Made by a program: the position numbers and the translations under genes. DNA of 64,000 nt from Euptelea pleiosperma. Taxonomy: Eukaryota; Streptophyta; Magnoliopsida; Ranunculales; Eupteleaceae. The stretch lies in contig CM068548.1 in NCBI GenBank assembly GCA_035048495.1, positions 13,567,464 to 13,631,463 of the forward strand, given 5' to 3'. The notes under the pieces are model-generated. The model had not been told where the DNA came from. It did not search any database and was given only the letters and a program-made list of their open reading frames with translations. Numbering within the stretch: position 1 is the stretch's first letter; every line of letters begins with the position of its first letter. Shown piece after piece: positions 40,316-58,328 of the stretch.

Positions 40316-40930
40316 TGAGAATTGGATGAAACCAAATCCCTTAGCTCTTTTTTTGGTGGACGAGGCATTTGGTTCCCTCCAACATCTCACCTTCAATGGT
40401 TCAACCATAGATCATAAAATGGACAGTTTGATTGCAAAAATCGGATGAAACTTAACTGTTTTGCCCCTTGCAGTGGAAGAAGTTTTGGTCTCTTCCCGAA
40501 TCTTCACTTCAACAGTTAAACCACATATCAGTGCAACCACATATCCTGCTAACAGTCGATGATTTGGGGGCTTGAAGGTGATATTTGGATGAACCGAACA
40601 TATTTGCCCCTTGCCGTGGAAGATGGTTCAATTTCCTGCAATATCTCACATTCAACTGTTCAACCACAGAGCCATCAAACAGTTCGACCACACATCAGGC
40701 AAACACTCACGATTTGAGGGCTTGAAGGTGAGATTTGGATGAAACTGTACCCTTTTCCCCCTTGCTGTGGAAGAGGGTTCAATTTCCTCCAATATCTCAC
40801 ATTCAACTGTTCAACCACGGAGCCATCAAATGGTTCAACCTATTCGTTGAACAAAGAAGGATTCATCTAAACATGGGGCCTTGAACTTGAAAATGGGAAT
40901 TGGATGAAACCAAAGTCTTTTGCCCTACTT
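40316..40930. repeat. Imperfect tandem repeats, 120-155 bp units
   Basis: GGATGAAAC-type motifs recur near 40324, 40443, 40586, 40736 and 40893, each followed by TTTGCCCCTTGC-like and GTGGAAGA. Between them lie CAATATCTCACATTCAACTG, TTCAACCACAGAGCCATCAA and GGGCTTGAAGGTGA. It lies between the Rossmann gene and PEX10, whose 3' ends converge. The rest of 39289-41569 shows nothing recognisable; the 153-codon frame at 39538 has no family. Confidence 0.65.
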
Positions 40931-41569
40931 GGTGGAAAAATGTTTGTTTTCCTCCATCTGGACCATTCAATTGATGTGCCCCATCCATAGGATCACCTAG
41001 ACCTAGAAGAGCATGAATCTCTAGAGTAGTGTATCTCATATCCATGGGATCCATGCTCATCAAGTTATAACAACACTGGTCAAGTACATACGAATACATG
41101 ATTATCTCAATTCCTGCTTAAAGAATAAGCCAGCATAGCAAAACACTGTGATACAGCCTGTGACAACCCAACTTTGAACCATAACTATGGAGTTCACCCA
41201 GAATTGGATCTACATGGTTATACTGAAATTTCAACACCATTGTTATAGCATTTGTATCCTATGGTTATGAAACTGTTTTCACCTCAACACAGAAAACCAA
41301 CAAAAATTCTGTTGTGCCAGTGGTAGGTCCTAGAATAATGACACCCTTTTGATACAAATTCAACTGCCACTGCTAGTCTCTTTATCACCATATTATGGCG
41401 CGATTGGTCGCACAGTCCATGCCTTTATTCCTTGGGACTTGGATAAAATTACTGCAAATGTCTTCGCTTGTAATTAGAAAGATGGGTTTGCTGGACTTTA
41501 TTGATTAATTATTGATGACTTCGCTTCTTTATGCTGATCATCTGACTGCAGACGACCATCGAAATGGTA

Positions 41570-48082
<6,513 letters not shown>

Positions 48083-48720
48083 CACTAACTAACTAAGTTT
48101 CCGTCTCTCTGTCTCTCTTCACGTTTCAGTTAAATTCCCGCGAAAAATATCTGAAAAACCAAAATAAAAATAAAAATATGGGGAGTCTAATCGAGAAGTA
48201 TATAAGAACCGCCCCACCTGGAGAGACATTATCTTTGTTCAACTTGCAAGACCTGTTCGATAGAGAGAAATGATACTGTATAAACATTTTCACGGTATGA
48301 GTCGTTTAATCATTAATTAGTGTGGGCCCATCATCATAACCCTCCGTTCATATCCCAAGTGGCTTATCAACTAATTGATTTCGATCATTCAATCGATGAG
48401 CTATCTCATTATGAAAAAAATTAGGGATTTATGTGTATATGGGGCTGAGTACTCGACTCTGGCTTATCCACTGAAAAAAGGTGGTGAAAGTTATTAGGCA
48501 GTTCATTTTATTGGATGGGGCTGCAACTTGAGCGGGTTCAACCCGGGCCCAATGGGCTAAACCCGATGTTGGGCTAGGGTTGGGTTGGCCTCTTCCGTAC
48601 TATGGTTGGGTTGAGCTCAGGCTTGGATTTTGACAACCTGATCAAACTGGGTTGGGCTAGAGTTGAGACTTTAACCCAACCCAAGTCTGGCACACGCACA
48701 CAACATATATAGGGTCAGGA
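48083..48720. other. PEX10 upstream region and remnant repeat
   Basis: 48083-48250 is the PEX10 leader/promoter side. 48520-48690 is rich in GGGTTGGG/CCCAACCC and resembles the split element near 31360-33165. No gene was seen. Confidence 0.4.
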
Positions 48721-48723
48721 TCG

Positions 48724-49094
48724 GGGACAACAATTTCATACAATATTTTTGACAATAATTTTGGCGTACCCACATGGAAGATGAATCGATAGCTGGTTGT
48801 TGGTGAGGATGATCTCCTCATCATATAGATCACCCCTACAAAAAATCAGCACATTCTGAAATTTCTAACCCCAACAAACGTGGTTTTCAAGTTAACGATA
48901 AAAATAGACGGTCCATAATTCTTTAACATGTAAACTGACTTACGAATATCGGATTGATTTGAATTTTTGTGAAGATGATCTCCTCACTATAGAGACCATC
49001 CTCGCCAAAAATCACCGCATTCCAAGACTTCTAATTTATACATTGGCCTGTGCCAATTTTCGTTGTAAAAAATATTGTATGAAATTGTTGTCCC
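48724..49094. mobile_element. MITE with 27-bp near-perfect terminal inverted repeats
   Basis: GGGACAACAATTTCATACAA followed by TATTTTT at the left is mirrored by AAAAATATTGTATGAAATTG and TTGTCCC at the right. GATGATCTCCTCA appears twice internally (48808 and 48975). A TA microsatellite (49095-49118) abuts the right end, compatible with a TA target. Confidence 0.75.
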
Positions 49095-49212
49095 TATATA
49101 TATATATATATATATATGACATGCTTGAGACAAATCCATGGAGGTGACCAACTTCAAGTGATGCATCACAACACTAATGGTTTGACTTCAATTCTATGTG
49201 CTTTTGAGTCTT

Positions 49213-49385
49213 GGCTGAAGCCGTGAGTTTTGTCAATGTGTAAGTCTCGTTTTGCTGCAAACTTATGTTATCATCTGCGCTTGGTGATTATCTATAGCTT
49301 CAGCCGCAAGTTTCGCCAATATGTAAGTCTCGTTTTGCTGTAAACTTGTGTTACCATCTGCACTTGGTTATCTATAGCCGAAGAC
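49213..49385. repeat. Tandem duplication, ~86-bp unit
   Basis: Two adjacent copies share GTAAGTCTCGTTTTGCTG, AAACTTRTGTTAYCATCTGC and TTATCTATAGC. Orientation is direct and divergence low. Confidence 0.65.
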
Positions 49386-50037
49386 AAATTATTTAGCATT
49401 TATAGGAACATGATTATGTGGAGAATTTTGAATCTGTTCACCAACCCTATGATAAAAAGAAATAATGCTCAGATCCAACAGCTAGGATTCACCTACCAGG
49501 TCGATTTTGGGGATGCAGGTTCAGCAAAGAATAGACACTTGGCATTATTAGATAAGTAGTCTAGTGTATATAAAAAAAAGTGGGGGAAAGTTTTGTTTTC
49601 CCTGGTATCCAAGTTTTGTTTTATTCCCATTTTCGGTGGCAAGTTTCTGTTTTCGTCAAATCCAAGTTTTGTTTTGTTATCATATCTAGTTACTTGCACT
49701 AAGAATGTTCCATGAGGCCTAACTATAAATGAAACTGCCAATCAGTTAGGAGGCCAGGAACAATCTTCTCACTTTTGGAGTTTGGTTTTCTTGGAGACCA
49801 GAATCGTCGATGCTAATTACAAGTTAAACCCCCACTACATTCTAATTCCAATCTTCCATGTTTCAGGAACCAAATTTTTGACTACAAGGGCTGTTTGGAT
49901 GCCCACGAAATTGGGGCCACACGAGGTTACTCCACGAAATTGTAGCCCACTTTTTGGGTCTTTTTTTTTTCAGATGTTTTCCATAAAACAGGACCGGAGT
50001 CGTTGGCTTTTTGAAACTAAGGGAACACCATGTGCAC

Positions 50038-51665
50038 CTTACACGTGGCATACTCTTAGAGATGATCATTGGCCTCTCGATGTTTGGTCCATCCCTAGGT
50101 GGATCTACATGCAAAAAATCAGCCTGATTAGTGATTTTTAAGGATTTGATTGGAGTCGATTTCATTGGTCAATTTTTAACCATAGCAAAGGTTTGAAATC
50201 ACTAATCAGGCTGATATTTAGTATTTGTCTTCGATGCCTATGGTCGTGATTAAAAGGTTGGAGAAAATGATGCGCCACTTTTTATGGTTCTGTAGAGAGG
50301 AAGGTACGGGCTATCCATTGGTGAATTGGAGACATGTCTGCTCCCCTAAGAAAGTTGGAGGGCTTGGGGACAAGAACCTAAAACACATGAACATTGCCTT
50401 GCTCGGAAAATAGTTATGGAGATTCGCTAAAGAGATCGACAGTCTTTGGAGGAAGGTGGTGACAGCGAGGCACGGAGAGGAACCTCTAGGATAGGCCAGT
50501 CGTAAGGTTACGATCCTCTATGGATGCGAAGTTTGGAAAGGCATCTATAGTACTTCAGATAGCTTCTTGGAGGGGATCAGATTTGCTGTGGGCAAGGGCG
50601 ACAGGGTGAGATTTTGGACAGATACCTGGTGTGGTAACAAAGCCCTCAAAGAAGTGTACCCCCAGATCTATGGAATATCGGAGTTGAAAGAGCACACCGT
50701 TCATTATGCTTTGGTAGAGGGCAATAACGGTATCTCTTGGAATCTTAGACTGAGGCGTAACCTGAATGACTGGGAGATACCGGCACTAGCGATGCTTCTT
50801 CAGCAACTAGAGGGAGTTGACATGATCAGTTCTAGAGAGGACGACATTAGGTGGATTGGCAACCCTAGCGGCTTGTTCTCCGTCAAATCGTTCTACGAGA
50901 TGGTATCCAAGGGCAAGACGATGGATACAGCCTCCTCTGTTGCTGTGAGCCGTAATGACTTCCCCATGGCCAAGGTATGGGGATCGAAAGTGCCATCCAA
51001 AGTGCCTTTTTTTGTATGGTGCGCCACCCTTCGATCCTCACCATGGATAATCTTATCAAAAGACAATGGATCACTGCTAACTTCCATAGTATGTGTAAAG
51101 AATTCGGGGAATCCGTCAACCATCTCCTACTGCATTGCCGTATTGCTTGGGAGGTTTGGGGCATCTTCTTCAGCGAATTCGGTATCTGTTGGACTCTCTC
51201 GGCTTCTATCCTTCACACCATCAGATCTTGGTCTTGTCATGCTTTTCCCCATTGCAGGAGTAGGCTGTGGTCCCTTTTGCCCTTTGCAGTATGGTGAGGA
51301 CTATGGATTGAGCGTAACAATAGAATTTTCCACGATAAGGAGGCGTCTATTCCTGACATCGTCACTAATATTAAAGGCCTCCTCTTTTTCTGGTCTAAGA
51401 TGTTTGTAGAATGTAAAGGGTTGAAGTTTGAGGACTTCGTCTTTAGATGGGAGTTGATTATGAGTAAGGTTAGCTAGTTTTCCTGCTCCTTCTCTAGCTC
51501 CTTAGGAGGCTTTCTCAGCCTCCCTTGCTTCCTGTAATTTTCCTTTTTCCTATAATATAATCCTTTACCTTATCAAAAAAATAAAAAAACCTAAGGATGG
51601 GACAAACATCCATACAGTCAGTTGTCTCTAAGAGTCCACTACATGGTTTATAGTATGGTCCTTCA
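50038..51665. mobile_element. MITE family A copy split by a LINE
   Basis: The left part 50038-50221 (ACACGTGGCATACTCTTAGA, CCATCCCTAGGTGG, AATCACTAATCAGGCTGATA) stops abruptly. The expected continuation, CCTAAGGATGGGACAAACAT, resumes at 51588 and ends near 51665. About 7 bp expected at the junction are missing, so the LINE arrived with a small deletion. Confidence 0.75.
50222..51587 (+). pseudogene. 5'-truncated non-LTR retrotransposon (LINE), reverse transcriptase C-terminus
   Basis: The remaining frames encode the end of a plant L1-type polyprotein. First comes KRLEKMMRHFLW...SPKKVGGLGDKNL, the RT thumb region. Then GIRFAVGKGDRVRFWTDTWC, DIRWIGNPSGLFSVKSFYEM and KVWGSKVPSKVPFFVWCATL follow. 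The zinc-binding zf-RVT region LLLHCRIAWEVWGIFF lies in another frame (about 50977-51297). Stop codons after 50413 and near 50490, and a frame change near 51035, show it is dead. The element ends in ATCAAAAAAATAAAAAAAC (about 51568-51587). It sits inside a family A MITE, so it is younger than that MITE. Confidence 0.85.
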
Positions 51666-52020
51666 TTATGTTGGCGACGGATGTCAGTGTGTTGGACAAC
51701 CCTTGTGTGAAGGGGCGAAGCCCTACGTGGACGTCAAGACCGGTTCTTTTATTCTTGAACTAGGGTAGGACTAGATTAGGCCTGAAAACATGAGCTTTTT
51801 CTAAACAGGTCCTAACAATCAACCAAATTAATGAACAAACACAATTGGGCCATTTTTTGTCTCTCTCATTTTCAATAATTTTGTATTTTTTTTAATGAAT
51901 ATCATGGTGATGTGGAATGAGGCAACAATATAAAAAAAATGCTACAATTTCCTTGTGGTTGCGGCATTATGGAGTGGTTGAAAATGCACCACGTGTCACT
52001 CTTTCCCGTGCAGTTACCCG

Positions 52021-52441
52021 TAGGGGTGTCAACCGGTCGGTTCCGGTTCGGTTCCTAAGGTGACCAGAACCGGAACAAACGGTTCCGGTTCTTATCGGTT
52101 CGGGTACTTATCGGTTCCGGTTCTCAAAGTGATGGTACCAGAACCGGAACCGATTATGTAGTTTTTGTCGGTTCCGGTTCCGGTTTCGGGTATAACGGGT
52201 CCAATCTTGGTAATATGAGAATTTTTACACTATATTTATATATTGGTTCCGGTTCTTATCGGTTCGGTTCCGGTTCTTATTGGTTTCGGTTCCATATTAG
52301 AGTACCGGAACCGTAACCATTAGTTTCCGGTTCAGTTCCGGTTCTTTTTAATCGGTTCCCAAAAATGTGGTACCGGAACCGGTGTTTTCGGTTCCGGTTC
52401 CGGTTCGGTTCCGGTTAAATCGGGTAAAATTGACACCCCTA
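52021..52441. mobile_element. hAT-type MITE with exact 8-bp target duplication
   Basis: GTTACCCG at 52013-52020 and 52442-52449 flanks inverted ends TAGGGGTGTCAA and TTGACACCCCTA. The 421-bp interior is mostly GGTTCCGGTTC repeats on both arms. Unit B of the segmental duplication lacks it, so the insertion followed the duplication. Confidence 0.88.
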
Positions 52442-52490
52442 GTTACCCGTGAATGAGTTTCCCACCCCAAGATTAAATAATCTTGATTGG

Positions 52491-52830
52491 TGATCTCTAG
52501 CCGTTGGACTTTCGAGTACTTAGAATGGCTAGAGATCCTCAATAAGGCTGATTTTTGGTGTGTAGGTCCATCAAGACGCGGGCAATTCAATCATAGGTCA
52601 GTGGGCCCAAGATAGTGTGCCACTTGGTGTATTTTCAAGCTCCCTGAACGCCTTAACTAGAGGGAACTGCAGCAATTTTTTTTTTCCTTTGATGGGGTTC
52701 TACTCTTTCTTGGTTTTGATGTTTGGTGCATCTCTTGGTCTTTGGTGTGTAAATCCACCAAGAGCTAGGCCGAACGTTCATAAGGTTAGTGGGCCCAAAA
52801 GAGTACTCCACGTAGCATTTTGGGAAGGGA
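52491..52830. mobile_element. MITE family A-related sequences upstream of the DUF4220 pseudogene
   Basis: CTAGCCGTTGGACTT, GGCTGATTTTTGGTGTGTAGG, GTCAGTGGGCCCAAGATAGT and a second half-copy (GGTTAGTGGGCCCAAAAGAG, TACTCCACGTAGCATTTT) lie directly before the gene. The same arrangement precedes the unit B gene at 58337-58530 and 59000-59235, so these predate the duplication. Confidence 0.6.
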
Positions 52831-52928
52831 AGACTTCAAAATTAAACTTCTTATCAAATCTTTCTTTTTGATTTCTCTTTCTTTCAGTTGTTAGTAGTTT
52901 GATCTTCTTAAAGAAGAAGAAGATAGTC

Positions 52929-54937
52929 ATGGAGGTGTTTCCAAAAAGGGTGAGGAGATTGTGGAACGAATGGGAGCTCCGGGCAATGGTTCTTCTCAGC
53001 CTATTCTTACAAATCATCCTCATCATCTTTGGCAATAGGAGAAAGTACATCACCAAAACTTGGATCAGAATCCTTGTTTGGTCTGCCTATTTGATGGCAG
53101 ATTGGGCTGCAACTGTTGCCCTTGGTGCCCTCTCCAATGCTCAGGGAGATAACAGTGACGATGATTCTTCTATGGATAACAACAACGAACTTGTTTCGTT
53201 TTGGGCACCATTTCTTCTGTTGCACCTCGGAGGCCCAGACACCATTACTGCTTACTCCTTAGAAGATAATGAGTTATGGTTAAGACACTTACTTGGACTA
53301 GTCGTCCAAGTCGGAGTCGCGTTTTACATTTTTCTTATGTCCTGGAAGGGTACTCAGCTCTCATTTCTAGCCATTCCAATGTTTGTCGCTGGAATTATAA
53401 AGTATGGAGAGAGGACATGGGTTCTAAGGTCGGCTAGCCGAGATCAGTTTGGAGACTCTATGCTGTCTCCTCCTGATCCAGGCCCCGATTACGCAAAATT
53501 CATGGAGGAATACAGTTTGAAGAAAGTGCAGGGGCATCACATTGAGATGTCGATGCTGATTGAACCTGTATATACAGTAGTGGGCGGTTTCCCTCGGGAT
53601 GACATGGACAACATCATTCCTGATTTTGATATGTTCAAGGCTCTCTTTGTAGATCTCATCCTTAGCTTCCATGCTATCCAGGAAGGAGGATGGTTCTTTG
53701 AAGATTCTTGGAACAAGGCCTTCAAAGCAATTGAGGTTGAACTCGGATTCATATATGATGTGCTATACACCAAAACAACCACAATTTACACTTTCCTAGG
53801 CTGCATTCTCCGCTCCATCAGTTTCTCTTCCACCATTTCTGCCTTTGTAGCGTTCTTGATCGTTGAGAAGCATGGTACTTAAACGTCGACGTAATCATAA
53901 CTTACCTATTGTTGGGTGTAGCTATTGTTCTGGAGATGTACGCAGTCATTTTACTACTTTCTTCGAACTGGGCCATCATCTGGTTGAGTAAGCACAAGAA
54001 CAACCCAGTACTGACTTCTATCTTTCGAGCCATCTACTTTGTTGGACTGTTTAACAAACAAAGGTGGTCTAATTCCATGGCACAGTGTAGACTGTCTAGT
54101 CTGTTAAGATTTTGCCTCAAAGACAAGCCATTGAAGTTTCCAAGAATTCAGAGGTTCTTTTCGATTGATAAATTGTTAGAAAAGCACCATTACAAGACTT
54201 ATGAGGATGTCTCTGACGAGTTGAAAGAGTTGATCTTCCAACACCTTCAAGAAAGACTCGGTTCTTGAGTTAGACCCAAGGAATTGTGCAGTCACAGAGG
54301 CAATTGGGTACTTGAAAAGAACAATTGTCGTGATGAATTGGGTTGGAGTATTGATGTAGAATTCGATCAAAGCATTCTTCTCTGGCACGTCGCTACTGAT
54401 CTCTGCTATTATAATTCAAATCCTGATAGCAACGACATTGGATCAGAACGTCGAACGATAAGCAAGCTTGTATCGGATTATATGTTGTATCTTCTAGTTA
54501 TGTGTCCTTCCATGTTTCCCATGGGGGTTGGGCATATCAGGTTCCGAGACACTTGTGCTGAAGCTGTGAGATTTTTTGAAGAAAGAAAATCTACTGTCTC
54601 AGATAGAAACCAAGCTTGCATGATGTTGCTTCAAGTGAACACTGAAATTCGACCGAGTCAAGTGAAAGGAGATAGAAGCAAGTCTATGTTGTTCGATGCA
54701 TGTAGGCCTGCTAAATCATTACAGAGATTGGAAACAGAGAAGAAATGGGAGATCATGAGTTTGGTGTGGGTGGAGATGCTATCTTACGCGGCGTGTCATT
54801 GTAGAGGGAACTACCATGCTCAACAGCTCAGACGAGGCGGAGAGCTTCTCACTCATGTATGGCTTCTCATGGCTCATCACGGTGAGACAGAACAATACCA
54901 AATAGCAGCAGGCCACGCCCGTGTTCAATTGTCATAA
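52929..54937 (+). pseudogene. DUF4220/DUF594 membrane protein gene, copy 1 (disrupted)
   Basis: This copy is closely similar to the intact gene at 59368-61359. The start MEVFPKRVRRLWNEWELRAM is kept. Near 53874 a run of three G present in copy 2 (GCATGGGTACTT) is reduced to two (GCATGGTACTT), shifting the frame into TAA at 53880. The downstream frame is open from 53909 but meets an in-frame TGA at 54266-54268, where copy 2 reads a sense codon. After that the frame is open to the normal end. Segment 53515-53600 has diverged strongly but in frame. No GT-AG intron would plausibly rescue both lesions. The reading frames are otherwise well kept, so the loss looks recent, or one lesion may be an assembly error. 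Confidence 0.85.
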
Positions 54938-55079
54938 CAATAGATGGTTTTCTATCTATGTACCTACATTCTCTTCTGGTTGACATAGTTAAGTTCAAAC
55001 TTGTGCTTCCCTCAACCCTCCTTCCCCTGTTTCATCAATTTTCCATAAAACAGGGGAAAATTCTTTGATAAGACTTCTG

Positions 55080-55370
55080 CATCAAAAGAAGTCCCTGAAA
55101 TTGCCGCGTAGTACACTCTTTCGGCCCGGGCAAACTGCCTGCCTGAATGTTTGGCCAACACTTTGGTGGACCCAGACAGTAAAAATCAGAGTGATTGGTG
55201 ACTTCTAGCCATTGGATTTGAGCACTTTCTATCATGGGCTTGGAACCAACCGACGGGCCTATTCACAAAGCCCATGATGTAAAAATGTTCAAATCCTACG
55301 GCTAGAAATCACTAATCACACTGATTTTTGTTGTGTAGGTCCACCAAAGTGTAGGCCAAAATATTGATAC
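55080..55370. mobile_element. MITE family A-related palindrome
   Basis: TGAATGTTTGGCCAACACTT and CAGAGTGATTGGTGACTTCTAGCC are mirrored by GGCTAGAAATCACTAATCAC and CCACCAAAGTGTAGGCCAAA around CATGGGCTT/AAGCCCATG. It lies just downstream of the pseudogene and has no counterpart after the second copy. Confidence 0.6.
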
Positions 55371-56058
55371 AGAATTCTGCATTATAGAACGACTCTAAAA
55401 CAGGACCAGAGTTGGGTTTTCCAAAAAGATCATATGCTTGAGAGGTTTGTTCTCATATATCAAGCAATTAAGTGCTCTTTTTCCTGGAATCCAAGTTTTG
55501 TTTTATTCTCATTTGCAGTAGAAAAATTCTTACTACCCACGAGGCTAATGACCGTTTGATTGAAGAGATCCACGGTCCACACGAGGTAATAACTTGATTA
55601 AAAGGACGAGATAATTATTTTAACTTTTGCAGTTATTGCTCATTAACCGTGGATCTCCTTAATCCAACGGTCAATAGCTTCAACTACACACAACATTTTT
55701 TGCAGCTAACCGTGGGGTAGCATTGTTCTTTTCTTTTTCCTTGTATCCAAGTTTTGTTTCATTCTGATTGTCAGTGGAAGTTTGTCTTTCTTCGAATCCA
55801 AGTTTGGTTTTATTCTCACATCCATTGGCTTTCGATGAGGCCTGACTCGCGAAGGGATTCACGTTGTAAATGAGAGTGGCAATCGGTTTGAGGCCAAGAT
55901 CAAAACCAAACCCAGAACAATCTTTCTCTCTTTGGAGTTTGGATATCTTGGAGACCAGAATAGTGCGGATGCTAATTACAAGTAAGTTAAACCCCCACTA
56001 AATTCTAATTCTAATCACAAGTAAGTTAAACCCCCACTAGGGTAGGATTGAGCTAGGC

Positions 56059-56474
56059 TGTTTTCATACCCATACCGGTCATCGACCCAGTCGATGTACC
56101 GGGTCACTGGGTCACCGGTTCAACTGCTGGGTCAACCCGTGACTGATATATGTAGGGGTAATATATTTGGTGAGGAGTTCATCCCCACCAAAAATCAGCC
56201 ATTGATCTTAGCCCTTACAAAATATGATGATTTTTTTTAAAAATTAGAAAAACAGAAAAAGAAGGTTGTTTTTCACTTTTCTAGTTTTTTCCTAAGTAGA
56301 AGGGTTAGCTGGGTTTTAGTAAAAACCCGGGACGGGTCAGCTGGGTCATCGGTTCAACTGGCCGGGTTCAGCGGGTCACGTCATAATGGACGGTTATTTA
56401 ACAAATTACTGGGTCGGGGTTGACCCAACCCAGTTTTATGACCGGTTCAACCCGCCGGGCCAGGTTTAAAAACA
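56059..56474. mobile_element. Insertion private to unit B, TGTTTTCATACC ends
   Basis: CTAGGC flanks both sides (56053-56058 and 56476-56481). Ends TGTTTTCATACC and GGTTTAAAAACA are imperfect inverted repeats. The interior is rich in GGGTCA/CCGGTTCAAC. Unit A reads straight across (GACTAGATTAGGCCTGAAAAC). Probably a hAT-type MITE. Confidence 0.65.
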
Positions 56475-56550
56475 CCTAGGCCTGAAAACACGAGTTTTGT
56501 CCAACCATGCCCTAACAATCAGCCAAATTAACGAAAAACACAATTGAGCC

Positions 56551-57056
56551 TAGGGCTGTCAATGGGTTGGGTTCGAGTTGGAGCAGTGCTGATCTAGACC
56601 CGATCCGCTAATAAAATATGCCAATCTGGATCCGATCCGATCCGATAAGAGACTGGATCACACAATCATAATCTAGAACCGATTCGATAGATAGAATAGA
56701 GTTCCGAACATGACCAAATACGATCTAATCCACTAAATCAAAAAAAAAAAATTAATTATATATTTTATCCACTTAAAATTGAAATATTGTACAATAATGA
56801 TATAAAAATACATATAAAAGGTTAAAATTATCTTTATAATTACATATAACAAAGTATATCATATTTCATTAATATAATAACATTATTTATATAAATACCG
56901 GATTAGTACCATATCTGGTACCGATTCGATATCTTATCGGATCGGCATACATGGACCCGAAACTAATCTAATAAGAATACAAGTGGTTCTGAACCTGAAA
57001 TTATTGGATTGGAATGGATCAGATTTTTGGGTTGATCCGTTCCATTGACATGCCTA
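56551..57056. mobile_element. hAT-like MITE private to unit B
   Basis: Ends TAGGGCTGTCAATGG and CCATTGACATGCCTA, flanked by ATTGAGCC (56543-56550) and ATTGGGCA (57057-57064). The empty site in unit A is ATTGGGCC. This gives an 8-bp target duplication with one later change in each copy. The same family as 28047-28483. Confidence 0.8.
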
Positions 57057-57289
57057 ATTGGGCAATTTATTCTCTCATTTTCAATAATTTCGATCGAGTC
57101 TTCTCTTTAAACAAGTAACTTAGATTATATACCATGGTGATGTGTGGAACAGAACACCAATATAAATATTTTTTTTTTGCTACAATTCCCTACTCTTGTG
57201 GCATTATGGGGTGGTTGAAAATTTACCACGTGGCACTCTTTTGGAGCCACTGACCAATGAATAAGTTTCTCACCCCAAAATGAACTTAT

Positions 57290-58328
57290 TGTTAGTGTAG
57301 ACTTTTCACGAAATAACAGTTGCAATGTAACTACTAAATGAAATATACCCAATTAAGTAAAATGAAGCGTACTCGAATAGTATATTAAAAGTACTTCAGT
57401 AAAGTTGATCTAAGATAAAAAAAACTACATGTAAACAAAAATGAGATGAACTTATCGGTCAAAGCAAGGCTAAGGCACATGTTGTACGTGCTGTTTTAAA
57501 GTAGATTTCACTTTTGCACTTTAAAGGTGTTGTTGTCAGTTGGTCGATGACTGCTTCTAGGATTCACTAGCCCACTACGGGTAAACAATACTCTAAACCT
57601 TTAGTATATCGAACTCATAATAGAAACCTTTAGAGAAAGTGTTTCAAAAAAGATTTCTCAAAATAAGGAACAGAAAAGATCGTAAGACTTGATTACAGAA
57701 TGAGGAGATAGCCATTTGGACCTATGTAAAGAGCCAAAATGGTCACATAATTTAATGCAATAAAAATTATAACATCGGTTACAAACCTCTTGAAAAATCA
57801 AACATAAAAACATGTTTTACTTGTGCAAGAATACGAATGGTCAAGTTTAAAAATGCTTAGACTTTTAAGTCCATGTCCAAGTCCAAGTCCAAAGGTCTAC
57901 ATACCCGACCGGGCCGGTATGCATGCATGCGTGTGTGTATATTTAAAACATCTAGTTATGCATAGTTGTGCTCCTTGGGCACAAAATTTGAGATGCCCAA
58001 GGGCTCCACCCTTAGGTTCAAAACTCATATATATATGAGTGAGATTTAGAGTCTCCACAAGCAATGCGGGATTTAGGTTGGTAGGAAAAGCACAAAAGCA
58101 AGCAAAAGACTTCCCTCCAAAATTTTGATTCAATCTTTATAAAGCTTTGGCTTCAAAAAGTAAATGAGTTTGAAAGTTCTAAACTCCAAAAGGTTTTGAG
58201 TTCAAAACCCACAAGTTCCAAACTCTCTCTTTAGACTAGTTAATAAACTCTCCACCAGGTCTTGGGTTCAAAACCCATTGACCTCAATAATTTTCAAAAG
58301 TTCATAAATCGCATTTACACACTAAAAT
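57290..58328. mobile_element. Possible solo LTR private to unit B
   Basis: About 1.04 kb present in unit B but absent at the matching place in unit A. It begins TGTTAGTGTA and ends TACACACTAAAA, imperfectly inverted as LTR ends often are. It is AT-rich and non-coding. GGGTTCAAAACCCATTGA and GAGTTCAAAACCCACAAG repeat near its right end. No clean target duplication, so the identity is tentative. Confidence 0.35.

Larger units (their letters stand above)
49630..54970 (+). repeat. Segmental tandem duplication, unit A
   Basis: Ordered homology to unit B runs from CCAAGTTTTGTTTT...TTGGAGACCAGAAT and GCTAATTACAAGT near 49630-49860. It continues through CAAATTAATGAACAAACACAATTGGGCC (51817), TGGTGATGTGGAATGAGGCAACAATA (51905) and AACTAGAGGGAACT (52655) into the DUF4220 gene. 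It ends soon after the gene's stop. Confidence 0.8.

Noticed and set aside
53877..53910. An intron joining the two halves of DUF4220 copy 1
   Set aside because: The difference from copy 2 here is a single missing G in a homopolymer, the intact copy is uninterrupted, and a separate TGA lies downstream.
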